A DNA stretch of 64,000 nt from an uncultured Clostridium sp. (GCA_946541575.1 CAMNJQ010000065.1:62001-126000); one strand, 5' to 3'. Positions 1-9,514 are shown, counted from the first letter of the stretch. Translations and numbers: made by a program. The notes: generated by a model not told the origin, from the sequence alone.

Positions 1-32
1 TGCTTCTTTGCTAAGATTTTCTCACTTGCCAT
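1..32 (-). CDS. rplJ: 50S ribosomal protein L10, N-terminal fragment
   Basis: Only the first ten codons are inside the window (MASEKILAKK); the gene runs off the left edge. The ATG at 32-30 follows a GAGGATTCTT ribosome binding site. It is assigned from its position after rplK-rplA, the L10-type leader just upstream, and the L10-like start. L10 forms the base of the ribosomal stalk with L7/L12. Confidence 0.8.
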   Translation of the reverse strand, partial: MASEKILAKK

Positions 33-64
33 AAGAATCCTCCTCTATATTTTAATTTATTGGA

Positions 65-172
65 GCTATAAAAAATCTCTATGCCAAAGGACATAGAGAC
101 ATTCAAAACAAAGTCTATATTAGTCCTCGGTAGGATTTACTAACAACCTACTGTCTATGGCACCAACAAATT
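65..172 (-). promoter_or_regulatory. Ribosomal protein L10 leader with attenuator hairpin
   Basis: The untranslated RNA between the promoter and rplJ contains AGACAGTAGG and AATCCTACCGAGG segments that resemble the L10 leader family of Firmicutes. A hairpin follows, with stem 76-83/92-99 and a run of U on the RNA (positions 75-70), ending close before the rplJ ribosome binding site. In this family L10(L12) binds its own leader and controls rplJL expression. The attenuation role here is inferred from the terminator-like hairpin. Confidence 0.75.
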
Positions 173-178
173 AATTGT

Positions 179-207
179 ATTATATTACAACATCTACTAA
201 ATGTCAA
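179..207 (-). promoter_or_regulatory. Consensus sigma-A promoter for rplJ
   Basis: TTGACA (207-202), a 17-base spacer and TATAAT (184-179): a perfect match to the vegetative consensus. The -35 box overlaps the 3' end of rplA, so rplJ can be transcribed independently of rplKA. Confidence 0.85.
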
Positions 208-895
208 AAGAATTTGAAATAATTTTAATTCCAGGACCCATAGTAGTTGCTATTGAAATATTTTTTACGTAATCACCTTTTACTGTAGAAGGTTTAGCTT
301 TAATTAATACATTCATAAATGCATCTAAGTTTTCAACTAATTGTTCTTCAGTAAAATTAGTATTACCAATTATACCATGAATATTTCCAAAACTATCTGT
401 TCTATATTCAACACGTCCAGCTTTAACATCATTTACTGCTTTAGTTACGTCAGTAGTAACTGTTCCAGTTTTAGGGTTAGGCATTAATCCCTTTGGTCCT
501 AAAACCTTACCTAATTTACCAAGAAGTGGCATCATATCAGGTGTTGCAATCATAACATCAAAATCAAACCAGTTTTCTTTTTCAATTTTTTCAAGCATAT
601 CTGTATCACCAACGAAATCAGCACCAGCTTCACGAGCTTTAGTAGCATTTTCTCCCTTAGCAATAACTAATACTTTCTTTGATTTACCAGTTCCATGTGG
701 TAATACAATTGCTCCTCTTAATTGCTGATCAGACTTTTTAGTATCAAGATTTAATCTAACAGCTAATTCAACAGAAGCAACAAATTTACTAGTTGATGTT
801 TCTTTTGCTAATTTTACAGCTTCTTCTTTAGTATAAGCTTTACCTTTTTCAAGTTTATTTAAAGCTTCAACGTATTTTTTACCTCTTTTTCTCAT
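197..895 (-). CDS. rplA: 50S ribosomal protein L1
   Basis: L1 binds 23S rRNA at the mobile L1 stalk and, in many bacteria, represses its own mRNA. The 232-residue length is normal. The region around residues 125-145 ([20 protein letters not shown]) is the L1 signature. An AAGGAGG site lies 7 bases before the ATG. It follows rplK in the standard order, and a structured element resembling the L1-binding site lies directly before the ribosome binding site (910-964). The stop is TAG. Confidence 0.98.
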   Translation of the reverse strand: MRKRGKKYVEALNKLEKGKAYTKEEAVKLAKETSTSKFVASVELAVRLNLDTKKSDQQLRGAIVLPHGTGKSKKVLVIAKGENATKAREAGADFVGDTDMLEKIEKENWFDFDVMIATPDMMPLLGKLGKVLGPKGLMPNPKTGTVTTDVTKAVNDVKAGRVEYRTDSFGNIHGIIGNTNFTEEQLVENLDAFMNVLIKAKPSTVKGDYVKNISIATTMGPGIKIISNSFDI

Positions 896-909
896 TATTT
901 TTCCTCCTT

Positions 910-964
910 ATGTGGTATAGCGGATAAAAGCGAGTGACGAAATAACGTCACATTCCTCCCACAT
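910..964 (-). promoter_or_regulatory. Putative L1-binding mRNA element between rplK and rplA
   Basis: Read on the minus strand: ATGTGG (964-959), then GAGG, then an inner hairpin TGTGACG/CGTCAC, closing with CCACAT (915-910) next to the AAGGAGG of rplA. The GTGGGAGG...CCAC layout with an asymmetric internal loop resembles the L1 leader of low-GC Gram-positives, which mimics the L1 site on 23S rRNA. The position would let L1 block rplA initiation. This is inferred from pattern only. Confidence 0.6.
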
Positions 965-992
965 AGGTATAAACCTATATGTTATTAATTTA

Positions 993-1418
993 CTATTCTT
1001 TTATAGTAACACCCATATTACGGGCAGTACCTTCAACTATTTTCATAGCTTCTTCAACTGTATAACAGTTTAAGTCAGGTAATTTTATTTCAGCAATTTC
1101 TTTTAATTGATCCTTAGTAAGAGATCCAACTGTTTCTTGAGATCCTTTAGTAGATCCTTTTTGAATTTTAGCAAATTTCTTAACTAAGAATGGTGTAGGT
1201 GGAGTTTTAACTACAAAATCAAAACTTCTATCATCATAGATTGTAATTTCAACTGGTAAAACATCTCCCATTTTATCTTTAGTTGCATCATTATACTTAG
1301 TACAAAAATCTTGTAAATTAATTCCTGCAGGTCCTAAAACAGTTCCAACTGGTGGAGCTGGTGTAGCTTTTCCTGCTTGAATTTGCAACTTAACTTTTTT
1401 AACAACTTCCTTTGCCAC
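993..1418 (-). CDS. rplK: 50S ribosomal protein L11
   Basis: L11 binds the GTPase-associated region of 23S rRNA near the factor-binding site. The protein is 141 residues, the family length. Motifs include GKATPAPPVGTVLGPAGIN near the N-terminus and GTARNMGV at the C-terminus. I take the GTG at 1418 (VAKEVV) as start because AGGAGG lies 8 bases before it. A GTG four codons upstream in the same frame overlaps the ribosome binding site and is unlikely. Transcribed from its own promoter at 1538-1566 and followed by rplA. Confidence 0.97.
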   Translation of the reverse strand: MAKEVVKKVKLQIQAGKATPAPPVGTVLGPAGINLQDFCTKYNDATKDKMGDVLPVEITIYDDRSFDFVVKTPPTPFLVKKFAKIQKGSTKGSQETVGSLTKDQLKEIAEIKLPDLNCYTVEEAMKIVEGTARNMGVTIKE

Positions 1419-1451
1419 GAAAAACACCTCCTATATTTTTTAGTTTTCGCG

Positions 1452-1505
1452 AGTGGTCCAAATAGCACTCTTTTTTTGCGCATATGCGCTTTTTCGCTTC
1501 CCACT
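1452..1505 (-). promoter_or_regulatory. Putative L1-binding leader element upstream of rplK
   Basis: On the minus strand AGTGG (1505-1501, followed by GAAGCG) pairs with CCACT (1456-1452). Between them is a perfect inner GC-rich palindrome (GCGCATATGCGC, 1478-1489). The GTGGGA...CCAC frame matches the second copy before rplA and resembles Firmicutes L1 leaders. Likely autoregulatory for the rplKA operon. Confidence 0.6.
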
Positions 1506-1537
1506 AATTAATCTATATAATTAAATATAGCGATTTG

Positions 1538-1566
1538 ATAATATCACTAAATTCATTATTTTGCAA
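1538..1566 (-). promoter_or_regulatory. Promoter for rplK-rplA
   Basis: TTGCAA (1566-1561), 17-base spacer, TATTAT (1543-1538). It lies just after nusG and ahead of the structured rplK leader, so rplKA is separable from secE-nusG. Confidence 0.7.
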
Positions 1567-1572
1567 GCATTT

Positions 1573-2112
1573 TTAATCTTTAGCAATTTCAATTTGTGAT
1601 AATTCTGCTTCAACTGCAGTTTCAAGTCCAAATATATCTACATTTAATTCTAATTTTTGACTTGGTAAATCTATTGAAGTAATTACACCATACATTCCTG
1701 CAAGAGCACCAGAAATAATTTTAACTTTTGTACCAACTTGTAATTCTTTATCGACATCAAGTCTACTAATACCCATATTTTTAAGAATATTATCTACTTC
1801 TTGTGGTTGTAATGGAGTAGGTTTAGCTCCTTTACCACTTGATCCAATAAATCCTGTTACTCCAGGCGTATTACGAACAACAAACCAAGCTTCATCACTC
1901 ATTACCATTTCAATTAAAACATAACCTGGAAACATCTTTTTAACTTTTTCTTTAGTTACTCCATCCTTTTCCTCAACAACTTTTTGTTCAGGTACAACAA
2001 CACGAAAGATATAATCTTTCATATCCATAGATTGAGCACGCATTTCTAATTTTTCTTTAACCTTATTCTCATGACCAGAATAAGTATTTACAACATACCA
2101 CTGTTTTTCCAT
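1573..2112 (-). CDS. nusG: Transcription termination/antitermination factor NusG
   Basis: NusG binds RNA polymerase and modulates pausing, termination and coupling to ribosomes. The protein is 179 residues. The NGN domain starts with the typical WYVVNTYSGHENKVKEKL, with the FPGYVLIEM motif near residue 100. The C-terminal KOW domain includes GTKVKIISGALAGMYGVI. A GGAG site precedes the ATG. It lies directly downstream of secE, as in most bacteria. Confidence 0.98.
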   Translation of the reverse strand: MEKQWYVVNTYSGHENKVKEKLEMRAQSMDMKDYIFRVVVPEQKVVEEKDGVTKEKVKKMFPGYVLIEMVMSDEAWFVVRNTPGVTGFIGSSGKGAKPTPLQPQEVDNILKNMGISRLDVDKELQVGTKVKIISGALAGMYGVITSIDLPSQKLELNVDIFGLETAVEAELSQIEIAKD

Positions 2113-2122
2113 TTTTACTCTC

Positions 2123-2434
2123 CTATAATGTCTTAATTAAATATACAATTCCTTCGATTGCAAAAAAGAATAATGCAAAGAAAATTATAAATGAAATTGT
2201 AGCAATAGAATATTTAACCATTTCTTTCTTATTAGGCCATCTTACTTTCTTAAATTCAGATTTTACTCCTTTAAACCAAGATTCTTTCTTAGCTGTAGGT
2301 TTATTATCTTTTTTTGTCTTTTTATCCTTTTTAGAATCAACCTTTTTATTTACTTTTTCATTAGCAACTTTGTCAATTTCGTTTAATAAGTCTTGATCTT
2401 TCTTATCAAGTTTTCTTAACTCTTTTTGAGCCAT
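2123..2434 (-). CDS. secE: Preprotein translocase subunit SecE
   Basis: SecE clamps SecY in the SecYEG channel. The C-terminal half carries the conserved amphipathic segment WFKGVKSEFKKVRWPNKKEM followed by one membrane helix. The first 50 or so residues are an unusually Lys/Asp-rich tail. I choose the ATG at 2434 (MAQKELRK, 103 residues), which has AAGGTGG before it. The in-frame GTG four codons earlier lies inside that site. Separated from nusG by 10 bases. Confidence 0.95.
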   Translation of the reverse strand: MAQKELRKLDKKDQDLLNEIDKVANEKVNKKVDSKKDKKTKKDNKPTAKKESWFKGVKSEFKKVRWPNKKEMVKYSIATISFIIFFALFFFAIEGIVYLIKTL

Positions 2435-2487
2435 AAATTTCCCCACCTTTTTTTACCAAAATAAAAACACCTTTTCGTGTCACTATT

Positions 2488-2516
2488 AAATTAACACAAA
2501 AAGATGATTAAGTCAA
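2488..2516 (-). promoter_or_regulatory. Probable promoter for secE-nusG
   Basis: TTGACT (2516-2511), 17-base spacer, TAATTT (2493-2488). The -35 overlaps the last codons of lgt. The -10 is weak, so confidence is moderate. Confidence 0.5.
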
Positions 2517-3331
2517 TTATTAATTGTAGTACTAATACTACTATCAGTATTATATAAATGTTCAAATCTAGAACTTTTGAATCTTCTAACAAAGAAGAAT
2601 AGCCCAACTAAGAACATTGCAATAGACACTATTTGAGCAGCTTTTAAAGAACCAAGCATCAAACTATCTTGTCTCATTCCTTCAATAAAGAATCTCCCTA
2701 AAGAATACCACATACAATATACTCCAAAAATCTGCCCTGTTTTAATATATCGTTTTCTTCTAATAATAAAAAGTACTATAAATCCAATTAAACACCAAAT
2801 ACTTTCATATAAAAATGTTGGATGATAATAAGTACCATTGATATGCATACCATCAATAATAAAACCAGGCATAAAAATGGATTTTAAGAATTCTAGCGAT
2901 ACTTCTGAACCATAAGCTTCTTGATTAAAGAAATTTCCCCATCTTCCTATTGCCTGTCCTATAATTAGTCCAACAGAACATATATCTAGAATAACAAGAG
3001 TATCAAGTTTATGTTTCCTAGTATATAAAATAAGTGAAAGCCCTCCAAGAAGAATAGCACCATGAATAGCAAGTCCACCATTCCATATTTCTAAAATCTC
3101 CATTAAATTATTGGAATAATAATCCCATCTAAAAGCTACATAGTAAAGCCTCGCTCCAATAATTGCTAAAACAACAGTTGAAAAAATTAAATTTGTCATA
3201 ACATTTTCACTAATATGTTTCTTTTTAGCTTCACTATAAACCAAATACATCCCACAAATCATACCAACAACTATGCATATTGAATACCAATATATTTGTA
3301 AAAATCCAAAATCTAATGCTACTCTATTCAT
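2513..3331 (-). CDS. lgt: Prolipoprotein diacylglyceryl transferase
   Basis: Lgt transfers diacylglycerol from phosphatidylglycerol to the lipobox Cys of prolipoproteins; it is a multi-pass membrane enzyme. At 272 residues it has the family length. The Lgt signature is visible as GQAIGRWGNFFNQEAYG near residue 130, plus HPTFLYESIW and a C-terminal GRFFIEGMRQDSL. YidC in this window has a lipobox and would be a substrate. Its ATG overlaps the stop of the upstream membrane gene by 4 bases (ATGA). In B. subtilis yvlD and lgt flank hprK; no hprK is present here. Confidence 0.97.
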   Translation of the reverse strand: MNRVALDFGFLQIYWYSICIVVGMICGMYLVYSEAKKKHISENVMTNLIFSTVVLAIIGARLYYVAFRWDYYSNNLMEILEIWNGGLAIHGAILLGGLSLILYTRKHKLDTLVILDICSVGLIIGQAIGRWGNFFNQEAYGSEVSLEFLKSIFMPGFIIDGMHINGTYYHPTFLYESIWCLIGFIVLFIIRRKRYIKTGQIFGVYCMWYSLGRFFIEGMRQDSLMLGSLKAAQIVSIAMFLVGLFFFVRRFKSSRFEHLYNTDSSISTTINN

Positions 3332-3741
3332 TTCTTACTTGCCTTTCTGATTATTGGTTCAATAATCAACTTTTCTATCAATAAATTAAGTAACGCCAAA
3401 ACTATTGATATAACTAGAAGTGCCCACAAATCTGTGAAATCAAGTTTTGGACCCATAATCCAATCTGTTAATTTTAAAATAAAAGCATTAATAACGAAAT
3501 AAAAAAGTCCAAAAGTTATTCCAGTTATTGGAGTAGATATTGTTACCAAAATAGGTTTAACTAATTTTTCTAAAGCATAGATAATTACAATAGCTAGAAA
3601 AGCAAAAATAACCTTATAATCACTATGAATTTCAAAGCTTTCAAATAATCTTTCAACAGCCATAAATGCCGCTGTATATAAAACAGAATAAAGTAAGAAT
3701 TCTAAAATGGCATTAAATTTACCTTTACTTACAATTTTCAT
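3328..3741 (-). CDS. yvlD: Phage-holin-family (YvlD-like) membrane protein
   Basis: A 137-residue protein with about four hydrophobic helices and a KLVKPIL segment after the second helix, resembling the holin_4_2/YvlD family of small membrane proteins. Function is not established. It is placed between uvrA and lgt, matching the B. subtilis order uvrA...yvlD-hprK-lgt with hprK missing. GGAGG precedes the ATG, and the gene ends in an ATGA overlap with lgt, so the two are translationally coupled. Confidence 0.75.
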   Translation of the reverse strand: MKIVSKGKFNAILEFLLYSVLYTAAFMAVERLFESFEIHSDYKVIFAFLAIVIIYALEKLVKPILVTISTPITGITFGLFYFVINAFILKLTDWIMGPKLDFTDLWALLVISIVLALLNLLIEKLIIEPIIRKASKK

Positions 3742-3751
3742 AATTCCTCCA

Positions 3752-6559
3752 CTATAAAACTTTTTTTAAGAACTGACCAGTAAACGACTTTTCATTTTTT
3801 ATAACTTCTTCTGGTGTCCCACTAGCAACTATTTCTCCACCTTTGTCTCCACCATAAGGCCCAATATCGATAATATAGTCCGCACATTTTATCATATCAA
3901 GATTATGCTCAATAACTATTACTGTATCATTATTATCTACTATTTTTTGAATAATTGCAAGTAGTCTCTTAATATCATCAGAATGAAGTCCAGTAGTAGG
4001 TTCATCCATAATAAATAGCGTCTTCCCTGTTGCTTTCTTTTGAAGTTCTTTTGCAAGTTTTACTCTTCCAGCTTCACCACCAGATAATGTAGTAGCACTT
4101 TGTCCTAATTGTAAATATCCAATTCCAACATCTTCTAATACTTGTAATCTAGATTTAATTTTAGGTACATTTTCAAAAAAGGTAATAGCTTCACTAATTC
4201 TCATATCAAGAACTTCTGCAATATTTTTACCTTTATATTTTATGTTTAAAGTTTCACTATTATAACGAGTTCCATGACAAACTTCACAAGGTACATATAC
4301 ATCTGGTAAAAAATGCATTTCTATTTTCTTAACTCCATCCCCTCGACATGCTTCACATCTTCCACCTTTAACATTAAAAGAAAATCTATTTTTTTCAAAA
4401 CCATACATCTTTGCTTCTTTAGTATTAGTAAATAAATCTCTTATATCATCAAATACTCCAGTATAAGTAGCTGGATTACTTCTAGGAGTTCTTCCAATAG
4501 GGTTTTGAGTAATTTCAACTATTTTATCTATATTTTCAAAGCCATTTATTTTCTTATGCTTTCCAGGTATTATTTTAGATTTATAAACATATTTCATAGC
4601 AGCTGCAGATAATATTCTCATTACTAAACTACTCTTTCCACTACCTGATACACCAGTAACGCATGTATAAGTTCCTAAAGGAAATTTAACATCAATATTC
4701 TTTAAATTATTTTCAGAAGCTCCAACAACCTCTATAAATTTGCCATTACCTTTTCTTCTTTTTTTAGGTACTTCTATTTTTTCTTTACCACTTAAATATC
4801 TACCAGTAATACTATTTTCTACTTTCATTACTTCTTCTGGAGTGCCTGCTGCCATGACATAACCACCTTCACTACCAGCTTTTGGTCCTATATCAACAAT
4901 GTAATCAGCTGCAAGCATAGTATCAGTATCATGTTCTACCACTATTAAAGTATTTCCTAAATCTCTCATTTCTTTTAAGGAATTAATAAGTCTTTCATTA
5001 TCTCTTTGATGAAGACCGATACTAGGTTCATCTAAAACATATAAAACACCAGTTAATCTTGAACCTATTTGAGTAGCAAGTCTAATTCTTTGAAGTTCTC
5101 CACCAGAAAGTGTTCCAGCCATTCTACTTAAAGTAAGATATTCAAGTCCAACATTAGATAAGAAGTTTAACCTATTTTTAATTTCCTTAATAAGTAAACT
5201 AGCAATTTCTTCTTGTTCTTTACTCATTTTTAATTTATCGAAAAATTCAATTATTTTATCAATACTTAAAGACGTTAATTCAAAAATATTTTTATTTCCT
5301 ACATAGACAGATAACGCATCATTATTAAGTCTTGCACCATGACATGTTTCACATTCTGTTTCAATCATATAGTTTTCAAGCCAATCTCTAATCCAAGTAC
5401 TAGTTGTTTCCATATATCTTCTTTGAAGATTATTAATTACACCTTCATAAAAGTCAACTTGATTAGTAATATTACCACTTCTAGAAGCATAATTAAATTT
5501 TATTGGTTCATCACTACCATAAAATATTAATTCAACTTCTTTTTTACTTAGTTTTTTAAATGGTTTAGTAGTACTAATTTTATAATGTTTACATAAGCAT
5601 TCTAGTCTTTTGTAATATATATTATCTGTATCATCACCTAAAGTAACAATTGCACCATCTTCAAGTGATTTATCTTTATCAGGTACAACTAACTCTGGAT
5701 CTATTGATAACTTAATACCAAGTCCCTTACAATCAGGACATGCACAATATGGAGCATTAAAACTAAACATACGAGGTTCAAGTTCTGGTAAAGAAAATTC
5801 ACAATATGGGCAAGCATAAAGCTCTGAAAAAACTAGTTCCTTATCACCTACTATTTCGATTACAACCTTACCATTAGATAGTTTACAAGAAGCCTCTAAA
5901 GATTCAAATAATCGTCCTCTTACTCCATCTTTTATAACTAATCTATCTACAATAACGTCAATATAATCTTTTATATTTTTTTCAAAATTTATTTCTTCAG
6001 TTAATTCATGCATTTCTCCATTTACACGAATTCTTGCATACCCATCTGCCCTTAATTTATCAAGTAACTCTTTATGAGTACCTTTTTCTCCATGAACCAC
6101 TGGAGCCATAATAATCATTTTAGTGCCTTCTGGATATTCCAATAATTTATTAGCCATTTCTTCAACGCTTTGCCCTTTAATTGGAATATGATGATTAGGA
6201 CACATTGGAGTACCAATTCTTGCATATAACAATCTAAAATAATCATAAATTTCAGTAACAGTACCAACTGTACTTCTAGGATTGTTACTAGTTGTTTTTT
6301 GATCAATACTAATTGATGGAGATAACCCTTCAATAGAGTCAACATCAGGTTTTTCTGTACCACCTAAAAACTGTCTAGCATAAGCAGACAAACTTTCAAC
6401 ATATCTTCTTTGACCCTCAGCATAAATAGTATCAAATGCTAATGAGCTTTTTCCACTACCTGATACACCGGTCATAACGATTAATTTGTTTTTAGGCAAA
6501 GTAAGATCAATATTTTTTAAATTATTTTCTCTTGCTCCTTTGATAATTATCTCATCCAT
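3752..6559 (-). CDS. uvrA: Excinuclease ABC subunit A
   Basis: UvrA is the damage-recognition ATPase of nucleotide excision repair; it loads UvrB. The 935 residues show two ABC modules. The first has Walker A GVSGSGKSSLAFDT (about residues 31-44) and signature LSGGELQRIRLA. The second has GVSGSGKSSLV near 640 and LSGGEAGRVKLA near 830. Zinc-binding CxxC pairs appear in each module (CPYCEF...CPDCKG and CEACRG...CEVCHG). GAGGTG precedes the ATG. The gene is separated from uvrB by a radical SAM gene. Confidence 0.98.
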   Translation of the reverse strand: MDEIIIKGARENNLKNIDLTLPKNKLIVMTGVSGSGKSSLAFDTIYAEGQRRYVESLSAYARQFLGGTEKPDVDSIEGLSPSISIDQKTTSNNPRSTVGTVTEIYDYFRLLYARIGTPMCPNHHIPIKGQSVEEMANKLLEYPEGTKMIIMAPVVHGEKGTHKELLDKLRADGYARIRVNGEMHELTEEINFEKNIKDYIDVIVDRLVIKDGVRGRLFESLEASCKLSNGKVVIEIVGDKELVFSELYACPYCEFSLPELEPRMFSFNAPYCACPDCKGLGIKLSIDPELVVPDKDKSLEDGAIVTLGDDTDNIYYKRLECLCKHYKISTTKPFKKLSKKEVELIFYGSDEPIKFNYASRSGNITNQVDFYEGVINNLQRRYMETTSTWIRDWLENYMIETECETCHGARLNNDALSVYVGNKNIFELTSLSIDKIIEFFDKLKMSKEQEEIASLLIKEIKNRLNFLSNVGLEYLTLSRMAGTLSGGELQRIRLATQIGSRLTGVLYVLDEPSIGLHQRDNERLINSLKEMRDLGNTLIVVEHDTDTMLAADYIVDIGPKAGSEGGYVMAAGTPEEVMKVENSITGRYLSGKEKIEVPKKRRKGNGKFIEVVGASENNLKNIDVKFPLGTYTCVTGVSGSGKSSLVMRILSAAAMKYVYKSKIIPGKHKKINGFENIDKIVEITQNPIGRTPRSNPATYTGVFDDIRDLFTNTKEAKMYGFEKNRFSFNVKGGRCEACRGDGVKKIEMHFLPDVYVPCEVCHGTRYNSETLNIKYKGKNIAEVLDMRISEAITFFENVPKIKSRLQVLEDVGIGYLQLGQSATTLSGGEAGRVKLAKELQKKATGKTLFIMDEPTTGLHSDDIKRLLAIIQKIVDNNDTVIVIEHNLDMIKCADYIIDIGPYGGDKGGEIVASGTPEEVIKNEKSFTGQFLKKVL

Positions 6560-6583
6560 AGTATCACCTCAAATTGCTACTAT

Positions 6584-6592
6584 ATAATAGCA
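6584..6592 (-). promoter_or_regulatory. Extended -10 element before uvrA
   Basis: TGCTATTAT on the minus strand (6592-6584), about 25 bases before the uvrA ATG. No clear -35 is visible. It is of the same TGN-(-10) type seen at several other genes in the window. Confidence 0.5.
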
Positions 6593-6629
6593 TACTAAAT
6601 AAAAAAAAGAAAGGAATAATTAAGTACCT

Positions 6630-7481
6630 CTAATTACTATCATTCCCAAATCTTTCTCTAAAATTACAATTTTTACATAATGTACAAACTGATTTATTAT
6701 TCTTAAAACCTTCAATTATTTCTCCAACTAATTTAGTCTTTAAAATATCACTTAATTCATCATTAAAAATGTTCCCTAAATTAATAATACCTGAAGAGTC
6801 TAAACAACAAGGAACTATGGTTCCGTCAACTAAAATTCCAAGTTGATCAATTAAGCCATAGCACTTACCATCAATATTTAAATTATTTCTCAAATTTGGC
6901 CATACAAACAAATTATTTTTATTAACAAAAGTGTTAATAAAAATTTTAATACTTTTATCTGTTTCAAGTTTTTCCACAATATTTGTAGATAAATTATAAC
7001 TACTAATTATCTTTTGCACAATTTCTGTTGATTTCTTATCTAATTTATAATTATCCAAAGTCCATAATCTATAACTTATATACATTTTTGTGGATAATTT
7101 TTTACAAATTTCAAAAACTTCATCAAAATAATTATACTTATTATTTTCAGAATGAAGTGAAACATTTATTTGTCTTATACAATTATGATTATTTAATACT
7201 TCAAACTTATCTTTTAATAAAGTCCCATTAGTAGTTATGTTAACATTCATACCAGTATCATCACACATAGATAATATTCTATCTAATTTAGAATGTAAAA
7301 GAGGTTCTCCTTTAACATGAAGATAAATATAATCTGTATAAGGTTTAATTCTTTTTAAAATTAAATTAAATTCATCTAAAGACATTTCCTTCTTTTCTTT
7401 ATTATCAATCGAACAAAATGAACAATTTAAATTACAAATATTAGTAATCTCAACATAAATCTTTTTAAATCTTTTTTTCAT
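6630..7481 (-). CDS. Radical SAM protein with SPASM-like C-terminus
   Basis: A 283-residue protein. The N-terminal CNLNCSFC (Cys16, 20, 23) is the CxxxCxxC motif that holds the SAM-cleaving [4Fe-4S] cluster. A GEPLLH segment lies near residue 59. The C-terminal part has CYG...CC...CTLCKNC, a Cys-rich SPASM-type region that would hold auxiliary clusters. Members modify peptides or act in anaerobic enzyme maturation, but no peptide substrate gene is seen nearby, so the substrate is unknown. It starts 2 bases after uvrB, which suggests co-transcription with a DNA-repair gene without an obvious functional link. Confidence 0.8.
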   Translation of the reverse strand: MKKRFKKIYVEITNICNLNCSFCSIDNKEKKEMSLDEFNLILKRIKPYTDYIYLHVKGEPLLHSKLDRILSMCDDTGMNVNITTNGTLLKDKFEVLNNHNCIRQINVSLHSENNKYNYFDEVFEICKKLSTKMYISYRLWTLDNYKLDKKSTEIVQKIISSYNLSTNIVEKLETDKSIKIFINTFVNKNNLFVWPNLRNNLNIDGKCYGLIDQLGILVDGTIVPCCLDSSGIINLGNIFNDELSDILKTKLVGEIIEGFKNNKSVCTLCKNCNFRERFGNDSN

Positions 7482-7483
7482 TA

Positions 7484-9442
7484 TTACTTACTCTTTAATT
7501 CAAATATAATATCACGAAGTTCCATAGCTCTTTCGAAATCTAAATTCTTTGCAGCTTCTCTCATTTCTTGTTCTAATTCTTCTACACTTAATTCAATTTC
7601 TTTCTTAGACATCTTTTCTTTCTTCTTATTCTTACTATTTTTTAAATCATCAACATTGCTAATTAAATCTCTTATTTCTTTAATAATTGTCTTTGGAATT
7701 ATTCCATGTTCTTCATTATATTTCTCTTGAATTGCCCTTCTTCTTGCAGTTTCATCTATAGCTTTTTGCATTGACTCAGTAATCTTATCACCATACATTA
7801 TACATTTACCATTAGCATTTCTTGCACATCTTCCAATAGTTTGGATAAGACTTCTTTCACTTCTTAAAAATCCTTCTTTATCTGCATCTAGTATTGCAAT
7901 CAAACTAACTTCAGGAATATCTATACCTTCACGTAGTAAATTTATACCAACTACACAATCATATTTACCTAATCTTAAATCTCTAATAATACGTAATCTT
8001 TCTAAAGTTTTAACTTCTGTATGTAAATATGCTACTTTTATATCTATCTCTTTTAAGTAATTTGTTAATTCTTCTGCCATTCTAATAGTAAGAGTAGCAA
8101 TAAGTACTCTTTCATTTTTTTCTATTCTATCTTTAATCTCTCCGACTAAATCCTCAATTTGTCCAAGAGAAGGTCTAACTTCAAGTATTGGATCCAAAAG
8201 TCCAGTTGGTCTTATTATTTGTTCAACGAAAACATTTTTAGTCTTCTCTAGTTCATAATCACCAGGAGTTGCAGAAACATAAATAGCTTGATTAATTTTA
8301 CTTTCAAATTCTTCAAATTTAAGAGGTCTATTATCAAGAGCACTAGGTAGTCTAAAACCATATTCAACAAGATTCATCTTTCTTGCTCTATCACCATTAT
8401 ACATACCTCTAACTTGAGGTAAAGTTACATGTGATTCATCAACAATAAGAAGATAATCATCACCAAAAAAATCCATTAAAGTAGTAGGAGTTTCTCCCTC
8501 ACCACGAAGAGCCATATGCCTTGAGTAATTTTCTACTCCAGAACAAAATCCAGTCTCTGCAAGCATTTCTAAGTCATAATTAGTTCTTTCTTCTATTCTT
8601 TGAGCTTCTAATAATTTATTATTTTCCTTGAAATATTTTACTCTTTCTTCCATTTCACTTTTAATTCTTTTCATCGCTTCTTGTAACTTTTCATCACTAG
8701 TTACAAATAAGCTTGCTGGAAATATAGAAACGTTTTTCTTATTTACTTTAATTGCTCCAGTTAATGTATCTATTTCACTAATCCTGTCTATCTCATCACC
8801 AAAGAATTCTATTCTAATACCATTAGTTCTTTCACTTGCTGGAATTACTTCAACAACATCTCCTCTAACTCTAAAAGTTCCACGTTTAAAATCAATATCA
8901 TTTCTTTCATACAACATATCAACTAGTTTATTTAATACTTCGTTACGTTCAATAGTATCTCCAACAGTTAATGTAAGCATCTTATCTCTATATTCTTCTG
9001 GTTCACCAATACCATATATGCAAGAAACAGAAGCTACAACAATAGTATCTTTTCTAGTTAATAACGAACTAGCAGCAGCATGTCTTAACTCATCAATTTC
9101 ATCATTAATTGATGAATCCTTCTCTATATAAGTATCAGTACTAGGAACATATGCCTCCGGTTGATAATAGTCATAATATGATACAAAATATTCAACTCTA
9201 TTGTTAGGAAATAACTCTTTAAATTCACTATATAATTGACCTGCTAAAGTTTTATTATGAGCTAAAATCAAAGTAGGCTTATTAACTTTAGAAATAACAT
9301 TAGCCATAGTAAAAGTTTTACCACTTCCAGTAACTCCTAAAAGAACTTGATGTTTTTTTCCATCATTAATTCCTTTAACTAACTCATCTATTGCTTCAGG
9401 TTGATCACCAGACGGAACATAATTACTTATAAGTTCAAACAA
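7484..9442 (-). CDS. uvrB: Excinuclease ABC subunit B
   Basis: UvrB is the helicase-fold subunit that verifies damage and recruits UvrC. Walker [13 protein letters not shown] lies near residue 40, the beta-hairpin region [12 protein letters not shown] near 90, the DESH box near 335, and the C-terminal UVR domain ends in [12 protein letters not shown] start at the TTG at 9442 ([11 protein letters not shown]), giving 652 residues. AAGGAG lies 9 bases before it and the N-terminus then aligns with other UvrB proteins. An upstream in-frame start would add 12 unrelated residues. Confidence 0.96.
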   Translation of the reverse strand: MFELISNYVPSGDQPEAIDELVKGINDGKKHQVLLGVTGSGKTFTMANVISKVNKPTLILAHNKTLAGQLYSEFKELFPNNRVEYFVSYYDYYQPEAYVPSTDTYIEKDSSINDEIDELRHAAASSLLTRKDTIVVASVSCIYGIGEPEEYRDKMLTLTVGDTIERNEVLNKLVDMLYERNDIDFKRGTFRVRGDVVEVIPASERTNGIRIEFFGDEIDRISEIDTLTGAIKVNKKNVSIFPASLFVTSDEKLQEAMKRIKSEMEERVKYFKENNKLLEAQRIEERTNYDLEMLAETGFCSGVENYSRHMALRGEGETPTTLMDFFGDDYLLIVDESHVTLPQVRGMYNGDRARKMNLVEYGFRLPSALDNRPLKFEEFESKINQAIYVSATPGDYELEKTKNVFVEQIIRPTGLLDPILEVRPSLGQIEDLVGEIKDRIEKNERVLIATLTIRMAEELTNYLKEIDIKVAYLHTEVKTLERLRIIRDLRLGKYDCVVGINLLREGIDIPEVSLIAILDADKEGFLRSERSLIQTIGRCARNANGKCIMYGDKITESMQKAIDETARRRAIQEKYNEEHGIIPKTIIKEIRDLISNVDDLKNSKNKKKEKMSKKEIELSVEELEQEMREAAKNLDFERAMELRDIIFELKSK

Positions 9443-9514
9443 AAAAATCATCTCCTTCAAAAACATACAATAACACAAATATAATAAAAAAGGAACTTAA
9501 TTAGAAGTCCTAAA

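Noticed and set aside
5339-5530. Plus-strand ORF inside uvrA (and similar ORFs inside uvrB, clpC, ftsH, gyrA and others)
   Set aside because: Antisense frames of well-conserved genes, no ribosome binding site, Ser/Ile/Phe-rich translations typical of shadows in AT-rich DNA.
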